From NCBI GenBank assembly GCA_036417435.1, contig CM070917.1:61416436-61480435 (forward strand): a stretch of DNA of 64,000 nucleotides, in the 5' to 3' direction. A program made the translations under genes and the position numbers. Of the stretch, positions 34,958 through 41,322 are shown piece by piece (position 1 is the first letter of the stretch; each line of letters opens with the position of its first letter). The notes under the pieces were generated by a model. The model was not told where the DNA came from, ran no database searches, and saw only the letters and a list, made by a program, of their open reading frames with translations. Source of the DNA: Inia geoffrensis (taxonomy: Eukaryota; Chordata; Mammalia; Artiodactyla; Iniidae).

Positions 34958-37001
34958 CGCGCGCGCGTGCGTGTGTCTTCTCTCCTGTTTACCATTTGCT
35001 TTTGGTTTTTCCTACCAAACAGCCGCAGTTCTGGAGTCCTGCCCCATAAACACTGAGGAATAAGTATGAGATCTGCCAAATGAACGAACAACTTATTTCA
35101 TCTGGGGGCTCCTAACTTAAAAGGGCAATCTTGCCTGCTCTTCATCCTGTCACCCTTAGAGGGGAAAAGCACCGTGGACCCATGTGCCGGACTCCGGTGC
35201 CACCAGGGAATAGAGATCCCCACATTCCGTCTGGCTGTGAGAGACACCTAAAAATTTCCTGTCCCACTCACTCCCCTTCCCCTGGGGTCCACCTCCACAG
35301 ACTATTATTAGAGCCTTAGGGCGGATTATCGCACCGGGACATTTATGGGAAATACACAGTTTATACCCGCTTAATCCTAGTGTTTCTGCCATTAAAGGGT
35401 TTCGTGTCTTGGGCTGGCCTAACCTGAAGCTGACCCCAGACATTCGTGAGTGGCCTTCCTCAAACGTGATGCAGTGAGCCTCACGCCCACCCTCCAGGGT
35501 CAGCCAGCTCCATCCACGAACTGAGCCCCCTGATGGGCCAGGCATGGCTCTCGGCTCTGCCCCGGGAGGAGATCACAGTGTGATGGAGGGTTCAGCAGTT
35601 TCCACACGGCGTGAGAAATTGGGTGGTGGTTCAAGCTGGCGCGGGGTGGGGGAGCACTTCGGAGCACGCTGGACCCCATCTGGCTTGCGGGGGGGCCTTC
35701 TGGGGGCAGGTGCTGGGAGAGGCAGCTCAGCAGTCCTCGGCCAGAGGATGGAAGGCTTTCCCCAACCTCAGGGGGTTAGGGCTTCATTCTCTCCCTTCAG
35801 AAGGGGCATCTCGCTGCACTGGAGGGAATGAATCAGATGGAGCCAGTCTGTGGGCTGGGAGGATGACTGGGGGAAGATGAGTGTGGCGTGAACAAGGCCT
35901 GGGGGGTGGCTGGTTGTCGCGCACATTCTATGAGTCAGGCGCCCTGCTCACCGCTCTCCCATGTCGCCTCACTTAGTCTCACAGCACCCCTGGGGGAGGG
36001 GGTTAGTACTCGTCTCCCATCTGATGGATGGGAAAACCAGGGGCTCCAAGTACAGTGACCTGCCCAGGGTCACACAGTCAGTACGTTACAAGCTGGGGCT
36101 GTACCCCAGTTTTCTGACTACAGATTTAGACATTACTAGAGCTTGAACAAGCAGGAGGTCATAATGGATTGGATATAGAGCACAAAGGAGAGAGAAGCAC
36201 CAAGAGTGGGTTTCCAGCGTGGGCAGCGGGTGCTTCTTGTGCAGGAACTGCAGTACAAGGGGGGAAGATGATGAGTTTTGTGGGTGGTACCCGAGGGGAC
36301 CCCAAAGCTCTGGAGCTAATGTCTCCTGGGGTTGGTGGCACCAGCTGATAGCAAATCTCGGTGGGTGGGCTGTTCGGGTGCAGAAAGAGAGGAACAGGCG
36401 TCACTCTGTTCTCCCCCATGCCATTTGGTCCCTGGCACCCTGCTGGGCAGCCCGTAACTTCCTGCCCCGCCCTGGCCCCCACAGCAAACACGAACTCTGA
36501 GCCCAAATTAACACACTCTTCTCCCTCCCCTTCGTCTCCTCCTGCTCTCGTGAAGGTCTCAGCCAGACTCAGTTTCTTTTCCTGTAACACTTAGGCAAAC
36601 TTCAAGACCAAATAAAGACACAAAAGTGGATCCTAGGGCAAGCTCACAAAACAAGGACCATCCTGCATGTCCCTCCATCAGTGGGCCACAGTGGCCATGA
36701 CTGTCCCTAGCCCAGTGGGCGCCACTGCTCCCAAGTTGCACATGCTGTGGTTTGCACCCTGTGGGAGTGCCAGGTAATGCGCATCCTGCCAGTTTTCGTG
36801 CCAAACTCCCGGACTGTCCTGCCAGAGACACCATCTGGACCAAACCAAAGGTCCGGTAACCTTCCTTTCCTCTTCTCAGGTGCCTGGCAGGCTGATGACA
36901 ACATGGTCAGTCGTCGGAACACGCAGCGCCGACGCCTATCTTCTGCCAGCCTGGAGGACCCTGAGAACAGGCTCTGCGTGTGGGGTCCTTTGGCCATCTG
37001 A
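10483..37001 (+). CDS. RNF157: RNF157, RING-type E3 ubiquitin ligase (3' 17 coding exons; 5' end outside window)
   Basis: Exons: 10483-10571, 16130-16276, 16718-16835, 17543-17609, 17915-17958, 18586-18633, 20556-20627, 21123-21282, 21416-21528, 23533-23771, 24502-24610, 26885-26996, 27471-27643, 27930-28004, 28861-28909, 31016-31126, 36880-37001. They total 1848 nt, one open frame of 615 residues plus TGA. All junctions are GT-AG except a GC donor after 20627. The human protein is 679 aa and its exons 1-2 encode about 69 residues, so the full product would be about 684. Residues below count from the first one here. The family's N-terminal domain fills 1-195. A C3HC4 RING follows, with ligands C208, C211, C223, H225, C229, C232, C243 and C246. 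An acidic, Ser-rich tail carries two RxxL D-box cores, RKKL 260-263 and RRRL 592-595. The family ligase is cytosolic and mainly neuronal; reported roles are ubiquitination of APBB1/Fe65, neuronal survival and cell-cycle control. The paralogue MGRN1 is excluded by the C-terminal sequence and by FOXJ1 next door. Confidence 0.97.
11071..11214 (-). mobile_element. CHR-type SINE
   Basis: Poly-T then 'ggctgcatcgcaaggctttt' to 'accaccagggaggtccc'. No clear target duplication. Confidence 0.88.
11423..11633 (+). mobile_element. CHR-type SINE with AT-rich tail
   Basis: Head 'gcagggacttccctggcggt', then the tail 'ccaaaacataaaacagaagc' seen in one SINE subtype. Perfect 14-bp target duplication AAAATATAACCACT at 11409-11422 and 11634-11647. 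Confidence 0.92.
11713..11926 (-). mobile_element. CHR SINE
   Basis: Complement from 'atttggttgcaccgggtctt' to 'cgccgccagggaagtccccc'. Perfect 14-bp target duplication ATTCAGTGATTTTT at 11699-11712 and 11927-11940. Confidence 0.92.
12121..12332 (-). mobile_element. CHR SINE, short form
   Basis: Poly-T then 'tgcggtacacaggcctctca' to 'gccaccagggaagcc'. Perfect 14-bp target duplication CTGTCTCAGTTTTT at 12107-12120 and 12333-12346. Confidence 0.93.
12655..12775 (+). repeat. MIR-like relic
   Basis: 'ctcacctgtaaaatagtgaa', 'catggctgttgtcaaaatta' and 'atcaataaatgttaag' in MIR order. Confidence 0.55.
12981..13303 (+). mobile_element. CHR SINE, full-length long form
   Basis: Head 'ggcttccctggtggcgcaat' through repeated 'ccacaactactgagcctgcg' units to 'cagccaaaaattaatt'. 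Perfect 17-bp target duplication AAAATTTTAGAGGCTGG at 12964-12980 and 13304-13320. Confidence 0.95.
13931..14049 (-). mobile_element. CHR-type SINE
   Basis: T-rich start, 'ttggctgcatgccatgaggg', then 'accgccagggaagtcccc'. No clear target duplication. Confidence 0.87.
14645..14764 (-). mobile_element. CHR-type SINE
   Basis: Poly-T, 'ggcctcgtggcttgcaggat' to 'accaccagggaattcc'. Perfect 14-bp target duplication CTCAGCCAGACTTT at 14631-14644 and 14765-14778. Confidence 0.93.
15590..15760 (+). repeat. Old L1-family fragment
   Basis: 'gcacaaggatgttaactgtg' and 'aaatatcagaaattgcctaa' resemble the 3' part of old L1 copies. Confidence 0.4.
15769..15946 (+). mobile_element. CHR SINE
   Basis: Head 'gggacttcccccgtggtgca', tail 'accaaataaataaatattta' and a long poly-A. 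Confidence 0.9.
15951..16070 (+). mobile_element. CHR-type SINE directly after another
   Basis: Head 'gggaattccctggcagtcca', then 'ggaactaagatcccac' and poly-A. It begins right after the poly-A tail of the SINE at 15769-15946 and ends 60 bp before RNF157 exon 4. Confidence 0.9.
16130..16276 (+). CDS. RNF157: RNF157 exon 4
   Basis: Acceptor 'gttttctag', donor 'gtaaga'. The first base completes Lys30 and the last two bases (AG) start Ser79. It encodes CAEEVKTPGEEAGRARVHYN onward, ending in the stretch TIYYQATEEFQNGIA, which is strongly conserved in the MGRN1/RNF157 N-terminal domain. Confidence 0.95.
16718..16835 (+). CDS. RNF157: RNF157 exon 5
   Basis: Acceptor 'tgatcaacag', donor 'gtgagc'. 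Encodes residues 79-118 (SYIPKDNSLQSETVHYKRG to AEEE) and ends in phase 0. Part of the family N-terminal domain. Confidence 0.95.
17123..17354 (-). mobile_element. CHR SINE, short form, with internal duplication
   Basis: Poly-T, 'gtggtacgcgggcctctcac' to 'accaccagggaagccc'. Target duplication TCTAGGGAATTTTT (17109-17122) / TCTAGGGGATTTTT (17355-17368). Inside, 'gccatggctcagca' is followed by a second 'gccatggctca', a short tandem duplication. Confidence 0.93.
17543..17609 (+). CDS. RNF157: RNF157 exon 6
   Basis: A strong pyrimidine tract precedes the acceptor 'tttctttcag'. It encodes LGFDLDREVYPLVVHAVVDE and the following residues, ending one base into a codon before the donor 'gtacgg'. Confidence 0.95.
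17915..17958 (+). CDS. RNF157: RNF157 exon 7
   Basis: A 44-nt exon between 'tttgttgcag' and the donor 'gtcagt'. It encodes EYFGHCHVLLGTFEK and ends in phase 0. Confidence 0.94.
18171..18382 (-). mobile_element. CHR SINE inserted in a MIR-like relic
   Basis: 'atttattggctgcgtcgggt' to 'accaccagggaagtcca'. Target duplication TC(G/A)TTTCCTCTTCT at 18157-18170 and 18383-18396. The flanks ('gctgcatgaccttcaactcc' and 'tttcctcttctcaaagcag') look like a split MIR. Confidence 0.88.
18468..18498 (+). repeat. G-run tract
   Basis: Fourteen consecutive G (18472-18485), then ctggg, then seven G, in RNF157 intron 7 about 90 bp before exon 8. It can fold as a G-quadruplex on paper. Confidence 0.9.
18586..18633 (+). 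CDS. RNF157: RNF157 exon 8
   Basis: A 48-nt exon encoding HTDGTFCVKPLKQKQV. Acceptor 'ttcactccag', donor 'gtaagt'; phase 0 at both ends. Confidence 0.94.
19851..19990 (-). mobile_element. CHR-type SINE
   Basis: 'ttggctgtgccttggggctt' to 'accgccaggcagttccca'. Target duplication AAGTTGAGGTT(C/T)TAA at 19836-19850 and 19991-20005. Confidence 0.92.
20556..20627 (+). CDS. RNF157: RNF157 exon 9 (ends at a GC splice donor)
   Basis: Acceptor 'gctcttcag'. Encodes VDGVSYLLQEIYGIENKYNT and then QECK, phase 0 at both ends. The exon/intron junction reads AAG|GCAAGT. No nearby GT keeps the frame: the GTs at 20621 and 20631 both lead to a stop codon soon after joining exon 10. Splicing must therefore use a GC donor with otherwise ideal consensus. 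Confidence 0.93.
20984..21033. repeat. Perfect 20-bp inverted repeat with 10-nt loop
   Basis: The left arm CAATGCACTTGGTAAACTAC (20984-21003) is exactly complementary in reverse to 21014-21033. Lower stem CTGAG/CTCAG (20974-20978 with 21035-21039) could extend it past an internal loop. It lies in RNF157 intron 9, 89 bp before exon 10. No known repeat recognised. Confidence 0.97.
21123..21282 (+). CDS. RNF157: RNF157 exon 10 (RING finger)
   Basis: Acceptor 'cccccggccag', donor 'gtaagc'. Encodes residues 196-248 with the whole C3HC4 RING: C208-x2-C211-x11-C223-x-H225-x3-C229-x2-C232-x10-C243-x2-C246. All eight zinc ligands are present; Cys227 is an extra cysteine between His225 and Cys229. The RING recruits the E2-ubiquitin conjugate. 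Confidence 0.97.
21416..21528 (+). CDS. RNF157: RNF157 exon 11
   Basis: Acceptor 'cttcttcacag', donor 'gtaagt'. Encodes the rest of residue P249, then FRALLQIRAMRKKLGPLSP to SDSEEHS. It includes the first D-box core RKKL (260-263, matching human 329-332). Ends in phase 0 after a Ser codon. Confidence 0.96.
22315..22430 (-). mobile_element. CHR-type SINE
   Basis: 'ttggcttcgctgcgcggcgt' to 'accgccagggaagtccc'. Target duplication GAAC(C/A)TGTAGA(A)TTTT at 22299-22314 and 22431-22445. Confidence 0.92.
22620..23330 (+). repeat. Old L1-family relic
   Basis: 'gatgagagaccatttttcac', 'cagatgttcatcaaagtgtt' and 'aataaggaaatgtatggtat' resemble the 3' region of old L1 copies. No intact frame. Confidence 0.5.
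23399..23500 (+). other. RNF157: Candidate alternative exon segment in RNF157 intron 11
   Basis: A good acceptor ('atctttcttctgcttctag') is followed in phase 0 by 33 codons starting YSFPLPEPQTRCKRKRFSNA and a TAA at 23498-23500. It would follow exon 11 in frame. The next GT (23493) would leave a 94-nt segment, out of frame. If used, it would either extend exon 12 upstream by 134 nt or end the protein early. No transcript evidence is available here. Confidence 0.4.
23533..23771 (+). CDS. RNF157: RNF157 exon 12
   Basis: Acceptor 'attcccctag', donor 'gtgagt'. Encodes SSENIPPGYEVVSLLEALNG through the Ser/Pro-rich segment with RTISPLDRLSD, and ends two bases into a Lys codon. The motif PPGYE..SLLEALNG is shared with MGRN1. 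Confidence 0.96.
24502..24610 (+). CDS. RNF157: RNF157 exon 13
   Basis: Acceptor 'ggcttatgcag', donor 'gtgacg'. Encodes SISQNSSVLHEEEDERSCSE and on to AQHLRE, an acidic and Ser-rich segment. Ends in phase 0. Confidence 0.94.
24690..24900 (+). repeat. MIR/L2-like relic
   Basis: 'ttcattcatcaaacgccttt' and 'agtcctgccctcctggcgct' look like the 'cattcattcaacaaat ... ccctgccctcgtggagctta' segment common in old mammalian repeats. Confidence 0.45.
24995..25200 (+). mobile_element. CHR SINE, short form (first of a pair)
   Basis: Head 'gggcttccctggtggcgcag' to 'gaagcccgcgtaccaaaaaa'. Flanked by AAAAAGTGGTCCACGTGG (24978-24994) and AAAGTGGTACATGGACAAGG (25201-25220). Confidence 0.93.
25221..25337 (+). 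mobile_element. CHR-type SINE (second of a pair)
   Basis: 'ggactcccctggcagtccag' to 'gttgcaggcaaaaaaaa'. Flanked by the target copy at 25201-25220 and a third copy at 25338-25357 (AAAGTGGTCCATGGACAGAG). Confidence 0.93.
25540..25690 (+). repeat. MIR/L2-like relic
   Basis: 'ctgtcctgaggagctcatgg', 'acctggcacataggtgttag' and 'tgtttgttgaatgagtgaat' are segments of common old repeats. Confidence 0.5.
26013..26324 (-). mobile_element. CHR SINE, long form
   Basis: Poly-T, 'ttggctgcgctgggtctccg' to 'accaccagggaagcccat'. Target duplication AACCAAGGT(G)TTTT at 25999-26012 and 26327-26338. Confidence 0.92.
26885..26996 (+). CDS. RNF157: RNF157 exon 14
   Basis: Acceptor 'ttttccccccag', donor 'gtacaa'. 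Encodes ECGITPESENLTLSSSGAID to TISSPE, ending one base into the next codon. Confidence 0.95.
27471..27643 (+). CDS. RNF157: RNF157 exon 15
   Basis: Acceptor 'gtctccaaag', donor 'gtaaga'. Encodes DPASSSLAQSVMSMVSSQIS to SRTPSEEEE, low-complexity Ser-rich then acidic. Ends in phase 0. Confidence 0.94.
27930..28004 (+). CDS. RNF157: RNF157 exon 16 (Ala run)
   Basis: Acceptor 'ctcctttgcag', donor 'gtgaga'. Encodes VTPAASPDCNFAGL, then five alanines all written GCC, then EEQDAE. As I recall the human protein, this place is shorter and lacks the alanine run. Confidence 0.9.
28861..28909 (+). CDS. RNF157: RNF157 exon 17
   Basis: A 49-nt exon encoding GNDVLEEEDGSPTQED plus one base. Acceptor 'cttctgtcctag', donor 'gtaaaa'. 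The Asp before the junction appears to be one residue more than in the human protein (from memory). Confidence 0.88.
29470..29815 (-). mobile_element. L1 3' end fragment
   Basis: 'tggtttacaatgttgtgtta', 'gattcttttcccatataggc', 'atagtagtgtgtatatgtca' and 'ctgttttgtaaataaggtca' follow the complement of the L1 3' end, also seen at 56.5 and 57.8 kb. Confidence 0.8.
30297..30346 (+). repeat. 25-bp tandem duplication
   Basis: Two copies of TACGTGGTTTCC(A/G)CCTGAC followed by AT(T/G)CCA, with the start of a third (tacgcagt). Confidence 0.9.
31016..31126 (+). CDS. RNF157: RNF157 exon 18
   Basis: Acceptor 'ctccgttacag', donor 'gtgagt'. Encodes (G)QRTFAFLGMECDNNNDFDIA to KLCSEVCLP. This segment is very close to the human protein. 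Confidence 0.96.
33845..34050 (-). mobile_element. CHR SINE, short form, with dinucleotide tail
   Basis: 'ggtacgcgggcctctcactg' to 'gccaccagggaagccc'. Where the poly-A complement is expected there is (GT)n at 33845-33861. Target duplication ATACAAAT(G)TTTT at 33834-33844 and from 34052. Confidence 0.92.
34124..34247 (+). mobile_element. CHR-type SINE
   Basis: 'ggaattccctggcagtccag' to 'gcagccaaaaacaaaacaaa'. Target duplication AAAG(T/C)ACTTATGGAG at 34108-34123 and 34248-34263. Confidence 0.93.
34918..34976. repeat. (TG)n(CG)n(TG)n tract
   Basis: 59 bp of strictly alternating purine/pyrimidine, with about nine CG units in the middle. Located in RNF157 intron 18. Confidence 0.97.
36000..36125 (+). 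repeat. MIR-like relic
   Basis: 'ccatctgatggatgggaaaa', 'gacctgcccagggtcacaca' and 'cagtttctgac'-like order matches MIR. Confidence 0.6.
36880..37001 (+). CDS. RNF157: RNF157 exon 19, terminal coding exon
   Basis: Acceptor 'cctcttctcag'. Encodes (G)AWQADDNMVSRRNTQ, then RRRL at 592-595 (second D-box core), SSASLEDPE and the end CVWGPLAI, with TGA at 36999-37001. The serines after RRRL match the position of the human cell-cycle phosphorylation cluster (residues 660-663, from memory). Confidence 0.97.
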
Positions 37002-39745
37002 GAGCCCTCGCCCCTGAACCAGAGCTCTCCTCCCGTCCTCACATCCCATCCTGGCCTCGTGGCACGACTGACCTCCTGGGCATCCTCAGCAAGACACAAG
37101 GAGACTTTTTAGACCCACGTGAAGGCTGGATGCTGAGGGCACCTGCCCCTTCCCCCCCAGACTCATCTTGTTCTGCAACCGTGATCCTTCCCCTCTCAGA
37201 AGGGATCGGAAGCCTCTTTTCTCCTTGTGGGTTAAAGCCACTCAAGGAACTGCAGCTCATGAGACGCTTTGCAGAGAGTCTCTGGAATGCCTCCACTGTA
37301 TCTTGACGTTCAGGTGGAGCTGTGGTCCACAGACTGGTTATTTCTCGTGCATCTCTTTTTTTCTCCCCAGGAGGTAGACCAGGAAGACTCAAGCGTTTGG
37401 GTGACTTCATTACAAACACCCATCTGGCACTTTCTAGTCTCTGGGACATCATAACCAATCTGAAGCCTGCAGTTTGGGGTGGCGTTGGGGGATGACTCCT
37501 GTGAGAAGGGAAAGCCATATTGCACCGTAAGTGGGGTTTCTCTCAAAATGCGTTAGGAGCTCCTTTCTCAAGGACAAGAGCAGTGGCAACCACCAGAAGG
37601 TTGGTTGGGAAAACAGTTCTTGCTTCTGGTAGCAGAGGCTGTGCCTCGTTTGTATGTCTGCTTAGGAAGGAGGCCTTGAATCTGAGAATCCCTCAGTTAA
37701 ATGATTACCTATCGGGGAGTTATTTATGATTAGGTGCACTCAGGAAAGCCTGGGGCTCCATCCTAAGGTGACACTGCAAAGGTACTTTTGACGCCCTCTA
37801 TGTACCAGGCACTTGTTAGGGACTGTCATATATCATCACATTTCATCACTACCGCCCTGTCAGGTGGCATCCTTATCCCTGCTGCCCCCGTCTCCACCCC
37901 ACTTTTCTTAAATAGTTGAAGAAATAGTCTGAGAGAGGGGTGGGCCGGTGGTTCTCATTTGGTGCCCAGGAACCCCAAAGGAGGTTGGGGGAAGGGCTGA
38001 GCTGGGGTCAGTGGTGGTCTGGGAGACTCCCCACCCCACCGGTTTTCCTCCCCTGTCCTCCAGATCAGCTGAGCCTGATGGGGGGAGGGGGAGGTACTGC
38101 CTTCCATAGGCTCATTAGAGATTTAGAGATATTGTTCAAATCACATGTCCACCCCACCTCAGTCCAGTGTAGGGCATATAAATAACAGCCTGAAACAGCA
38201 AGACCGTAAGCTGTTGGGTGTTCGTCTCTCAACACTAGTGTTGTCAATGGATTCCTCATAGCTCTCTGATAGATGCATTGTCTGCTGGCTTTTGGAAGAG
38301 GTCGTGGTTTCGTGGAGCATGAGATTGAGAGGCAAAGTGGGATCCAACAGTTTGTGAGGCTGAGATGTGACGGAGTCCTAGGCGATGCCCACCATGATGG
38401 CCTGAACTAGTAGTTGGAATTGTTGCCCTAGAAGAGCTTTTCAGGGTCCTTCCCAAGGCCTCAAAGAGAGCCCAGTGCCAGGGGGATCTTTCGCACCTCG
38501 TGTGTGGCTTCTTTGCCCTGCCGGGTGGGTGGTGACCCTCGCTGCCTGGCGGCTGTGATTCACACCCTGCCCTGGGGGTGGGCAGGAGGAGGCCTGTGGT
38601 CCTGCCAGACACTACAGGAGCCAAGCCTGAATCTCAGCTTCCGCCTTGAGTTCCCGTGTCCACCCGCTCTGAAATCCTGCAGTGGACTGTGCTGTCTCAG
38701 GCCCCATTTAATGTCCTTTCTTTCCCTGAAACATTCTTACAGCCCCTTTCATATTGAAGATTCGAGCAATAACCCCACTTCCTGATTTCCTTGAAGTCTG
38801 AGCCCCAGAAGCACTAGGGAAGGGGGCGCTCCCTTAGCCTGGGCTGGTGGCGTACAGATCCACCTCCTCTCCCGGCAGGTAGTACTCACAGTGTGGTGTT
38901 ACCTGAGATGAAGGAGATGCAGGTAAACAGTCGCCACAGTAGCCAGGAACCCTAAGAGGAAGCCATTGTCTTCACCCTTTCTGGAGGGTCTGTCTTCTCC
39001 CAGGAAGAGGCTCAGAGAGATTCCTCAAGGCCTTGGTTCCATAACGAAGACATACCCGGGTGAGAAATGGCCCTTCACTCCTGTTTCTCAGACAGTTCCT
39101 GGCCTCTCCCCCATCCCCTCACCTCTTTGCCCTCATTTAGCTCTTTGGCGAGCAGAAATACCCCATCCAAAAGGGCTGGGATCAGGGAACAGGGCTCAGA
39201 GCCTGGTCAGGGAACAGGGCAGCTGCGCTAGTCATCATCTGGAGACGGTCATGTTGTTAGCAGTTGACCCAGAGAGAATATGACGGGGCCTGGCTTCTCA
39301 CACAAGGATACAGACTAACCAGAGGCCTGGGACTCCTTCCTGCCACACTCGGGTCGGAGCTCAGCTACGACCTCACTTCCGAGTGGTGCGGTGATCCCAG
39401 CCTTCTCAGAGCCCTTTTTCCTTCTCCTCCCCAGTCCCATCCCACCAGAGGTCATGCCCACGCTGGGGCATCTCCTGGGCACGGATCCACACACGTTAAG
39501 CCATCTCACCTGGGGAGAGTTTGTGTCCTGTTCACCTGACCTTGGCGTATGCTGGTTGCTCACTTCGCTTTAGGATCTGCACACCTAGTGTGTGTAAGTA
39601 TGTGTGTACTGTTGTGCCATCTGTGTACCCCTCACTCCTTGGAGTACACTCATGGGCACACTACAGTGGGGACGTCAAGGATGCAATATTTATGGATTGC
39701 TGCATGATTCTTAAAAATGAATAAAACAGTTCACAAGGGAAGGAG
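37002..39745 (+). other. RNF157: RNF157 3' UTR
   Basis: The sequence runs from the TGA to a single AATAAA near 39,720 with no other AATAAA in between. The interval is unique sequence with no SINE. A length of about 2.7 kb suits the long human 3' UTR. The exact cleavage site is inferred. Confidence 0.75.
39720..39725 (+). terminator. RNF157: RNF157 poly(A) signal AATAAA
   Basis: Canonical hexamer 2.7 kb after the stop codon, followed about 40 nt on by the U/GU-rich stretch 'ttggcttatttgtg'. Confidence 0.75.
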
Positions 39746-40755
39746 AGCTGTTAACTGCGCAGTTGGCTTATTTGTGAAAGTTTCTGTCCGACTTTCTCCA
39801 GCACGCTTTTAATACTTTTACTCAAGACAAGCTGGACATGGAGGAGTGAGAGAGGGCAAGGGGTAGGGAAAGACATGTTTCTGGGTGGGAGTTGGTGTAC
39901 CATCCCCCAGGCACAGCTCCTGCACAGAGGCCTGATATGGAGCCCTCACCCCCACCCCCTTCAACCGGAGAACTTCCAACTGCAGCTCCTCAATAATTGA
40001 AGAGCAGGAAAGCTGGTGACTGGAGGGAGGCTGGGGGAAGGGAGGAGGAAGGACCACAGTTCACCGTTAGTCCGTCACTTGAAGGTTGGTGAAATTAGTG
40101 GGGCAAATGACCCCAGTAAGAGAATTTGGCAAGTCCACGGCTTTTCTGGGTTTCACCCACCGGCTCTGCTTCCTCGGCTATCTGGGAAGGAGGGAGAGCA
40201 CTTCCGAAGAAGACTCTGGAATGTCAGCTTCTGGGAATCTTGCTGAGGCCGGGGCGGGGAGGGAGCGCTTACCGGGAAACACTGGATTACCCTAGCCGCC
40301 TTGGGGTGTCTGCGACCGGGGCTGCTGTTTCTGCGGACCTGAGCGGCAGGTGGCATCGGAGAGTCAGACCTGCTTGCGGGCACCAAGACGACACTCGGTC
40401 GGGAGACAGGGACAGGCCGCAGAAACGTGAGGAAGTGCCACTCGCAGCCCAGAGGAGAGGAAAGGAAGCCCCCAGGCATGCACCCAGCCTTGGCCCCCGC
40501 GCCACAGGCTGCGTCCCAGGAGCCGTCGACACCTCTGAGCAGCCCAGATGGGAAGTGGGTGGGGCGGAGTACGGTTCCCGCGGCCTCTGCGGGAGCCCCG
40601 AGCCGCGCGCCTCTCCGAGCCCTGCGCGGGGCCCTCGGGCGGGAATGCGCGGAGCCGGGACGCGGTGGCGGGTAGGAGGTTGGGTGGCGCGGGAGAGGGC
40701 GGCCAGGAGGGAGTTCGAAGAGAGTTACCGCCTGAGAGAGTGGTAAGCGCCCGCG

Positions 40756-40769
40756 GTCTCCTTGGAGAC
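40756..40769. promoter_or_regulatory. Palindromic X-box (RFX-type) site
   Basis: GTCTCCTTGGAGAC is a perfect 6-bp inverted repeat around TT, the layout of X-box sites bound by RFX factors (GTNRCC-N0-3-RGYAAC). It sits about 100 bp upstream of the likely FOXJ1 start, where RFX2/3 input to ciliary genes is expected. Binding is inferred. Confidence 0.55.
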
Positions 40770-40776
40770 ACCCTGA

Positions 40777-40781
40777 CCAAT
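40777..40781 (+). promoter_or_regulatory. CCAAT box (NF-Y)
   Basis: The sequence 'tgaCCAATggca' lies 7 bp after the X-box palindrome. NF-Y sites commonly accompany X-boxes. Confidence 0.55.
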
Positions 40782-40796
40782 GGCAGAAGCGGAAGC

Positions 40797-40803
40797 TGTT
40801 TAT
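40797..40803 (+). promoter_or_regulatory. Forkhead-type site TGTTTAT
   Basis: Matches the forkhead core TRTTTRY. It could allow FOXA input or FOXJ1 autoregulation; this is inferred from motif and place. It overlaps a weak TATA-like 'TTTATATGG'. Confidence 0.4.
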
Positions 40804-40805
40804 AT

Positions 40806-40814
40806 GGGCGGGGC
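40806..40814 (+). promoter_or_regulatory. GC box (SP/KLF)
   Basis: GGGCGGGGC, a standard SP1-type GC box directly after the forkhead-type site. Confidence 0.5.
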
Positions 40815-40828
40815 GTCGCCATGGCAGC
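40815..40828. promoter_or_regulatory. Second X-box-like site
   Basis: GTCGCCATGGCAGC is close to the ideal X-box GTYGCCATGGCAAC, differing in the last half-site. It abuts the GC box. Confidence 0.45.
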
Positions 40829-40849
40829 AGGAGAAGCCTTCCGAGCGGC

Positions 40850-41024
40850 TACTTAATGCCGGTCCCCGGGCCGCTGGCGTTTAGAGAGGCGCCGTCGGGC
40901 GTTGGGGGAGACGAGGATTACTGGCTGGGCCCTCGAGCTGGGGGCAGAGAGCCGCGGTGGGGGTGGGCGGTGGGAGGAATTTCTTCGAGAACCTTCCTTT
41001 GGCCCGGGCTGCGCTCTGAGCCAG
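40850..41024 (+). other. FOXJ1: FOXJ1 exon 1, non-coding (start approximate)
   Basis: The end is set by the strong donor CAG|GTAAGG at 41025. The start is inferred from the promoter motif cluster just upstream. No ATG lies between about 40,860 and 41,024, so the leader has no upstream start codon. Splicing to the acceptor 'gtccccgcag' (exon 2 from 41755) leaves two bases before the ATG. Confidence 0.65.
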
Positions 41025-41322
41025 GTAAGGGACGCGGAGGGCTGCAGGCCGTGGGAAGGGAGGGCGTCGGTAGCAGCCCGCTCTCCCATCCGTCCCCGAC
41101 GGAAGTGGTGGGCCCGGGGACTGACATCAGAGGAGTTTGGGGGACACTCACCTCCCGCCCCCTTATAACTCTCTGTTTTGTTTCCTTCCTTCCACTTGAT
41201 CCCCATCCTATTACCCCTTTTCAAAGATCAGACGACCTCCCCCGCCCCCCGCCCCGTTGTACTGCCCTCCTGGACTCTCTCGCCCCATTTCCACTTGTTG
41301 TGGAGGGAGAGAGGGGGGTTAA

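Larger units (their letters stand above)
31127..36879 (+). other. RNF157: RNF157 intron 18
   Basis: 5.75 kb, one of the largest introns in view. Mostly unique GC-rich sequence with two SINEs (33.85-34.25 kb), a TG/CG tract near 34.9 kb and a MIR-like piece near 36.0 kb. No exon-like segment could be supported. Confidence 0.75.

Noticed and set aside
10483..37001. The gene being MGRN1 rather than RNF157
   Set aside because: The C-terminal half (ECGITPESENLTLSSSG, MECDNNNDFDIA, CVWGPLAI) is RNF157-specific as I recall it, and FOXJ1 is the known neighbour of RNF157.
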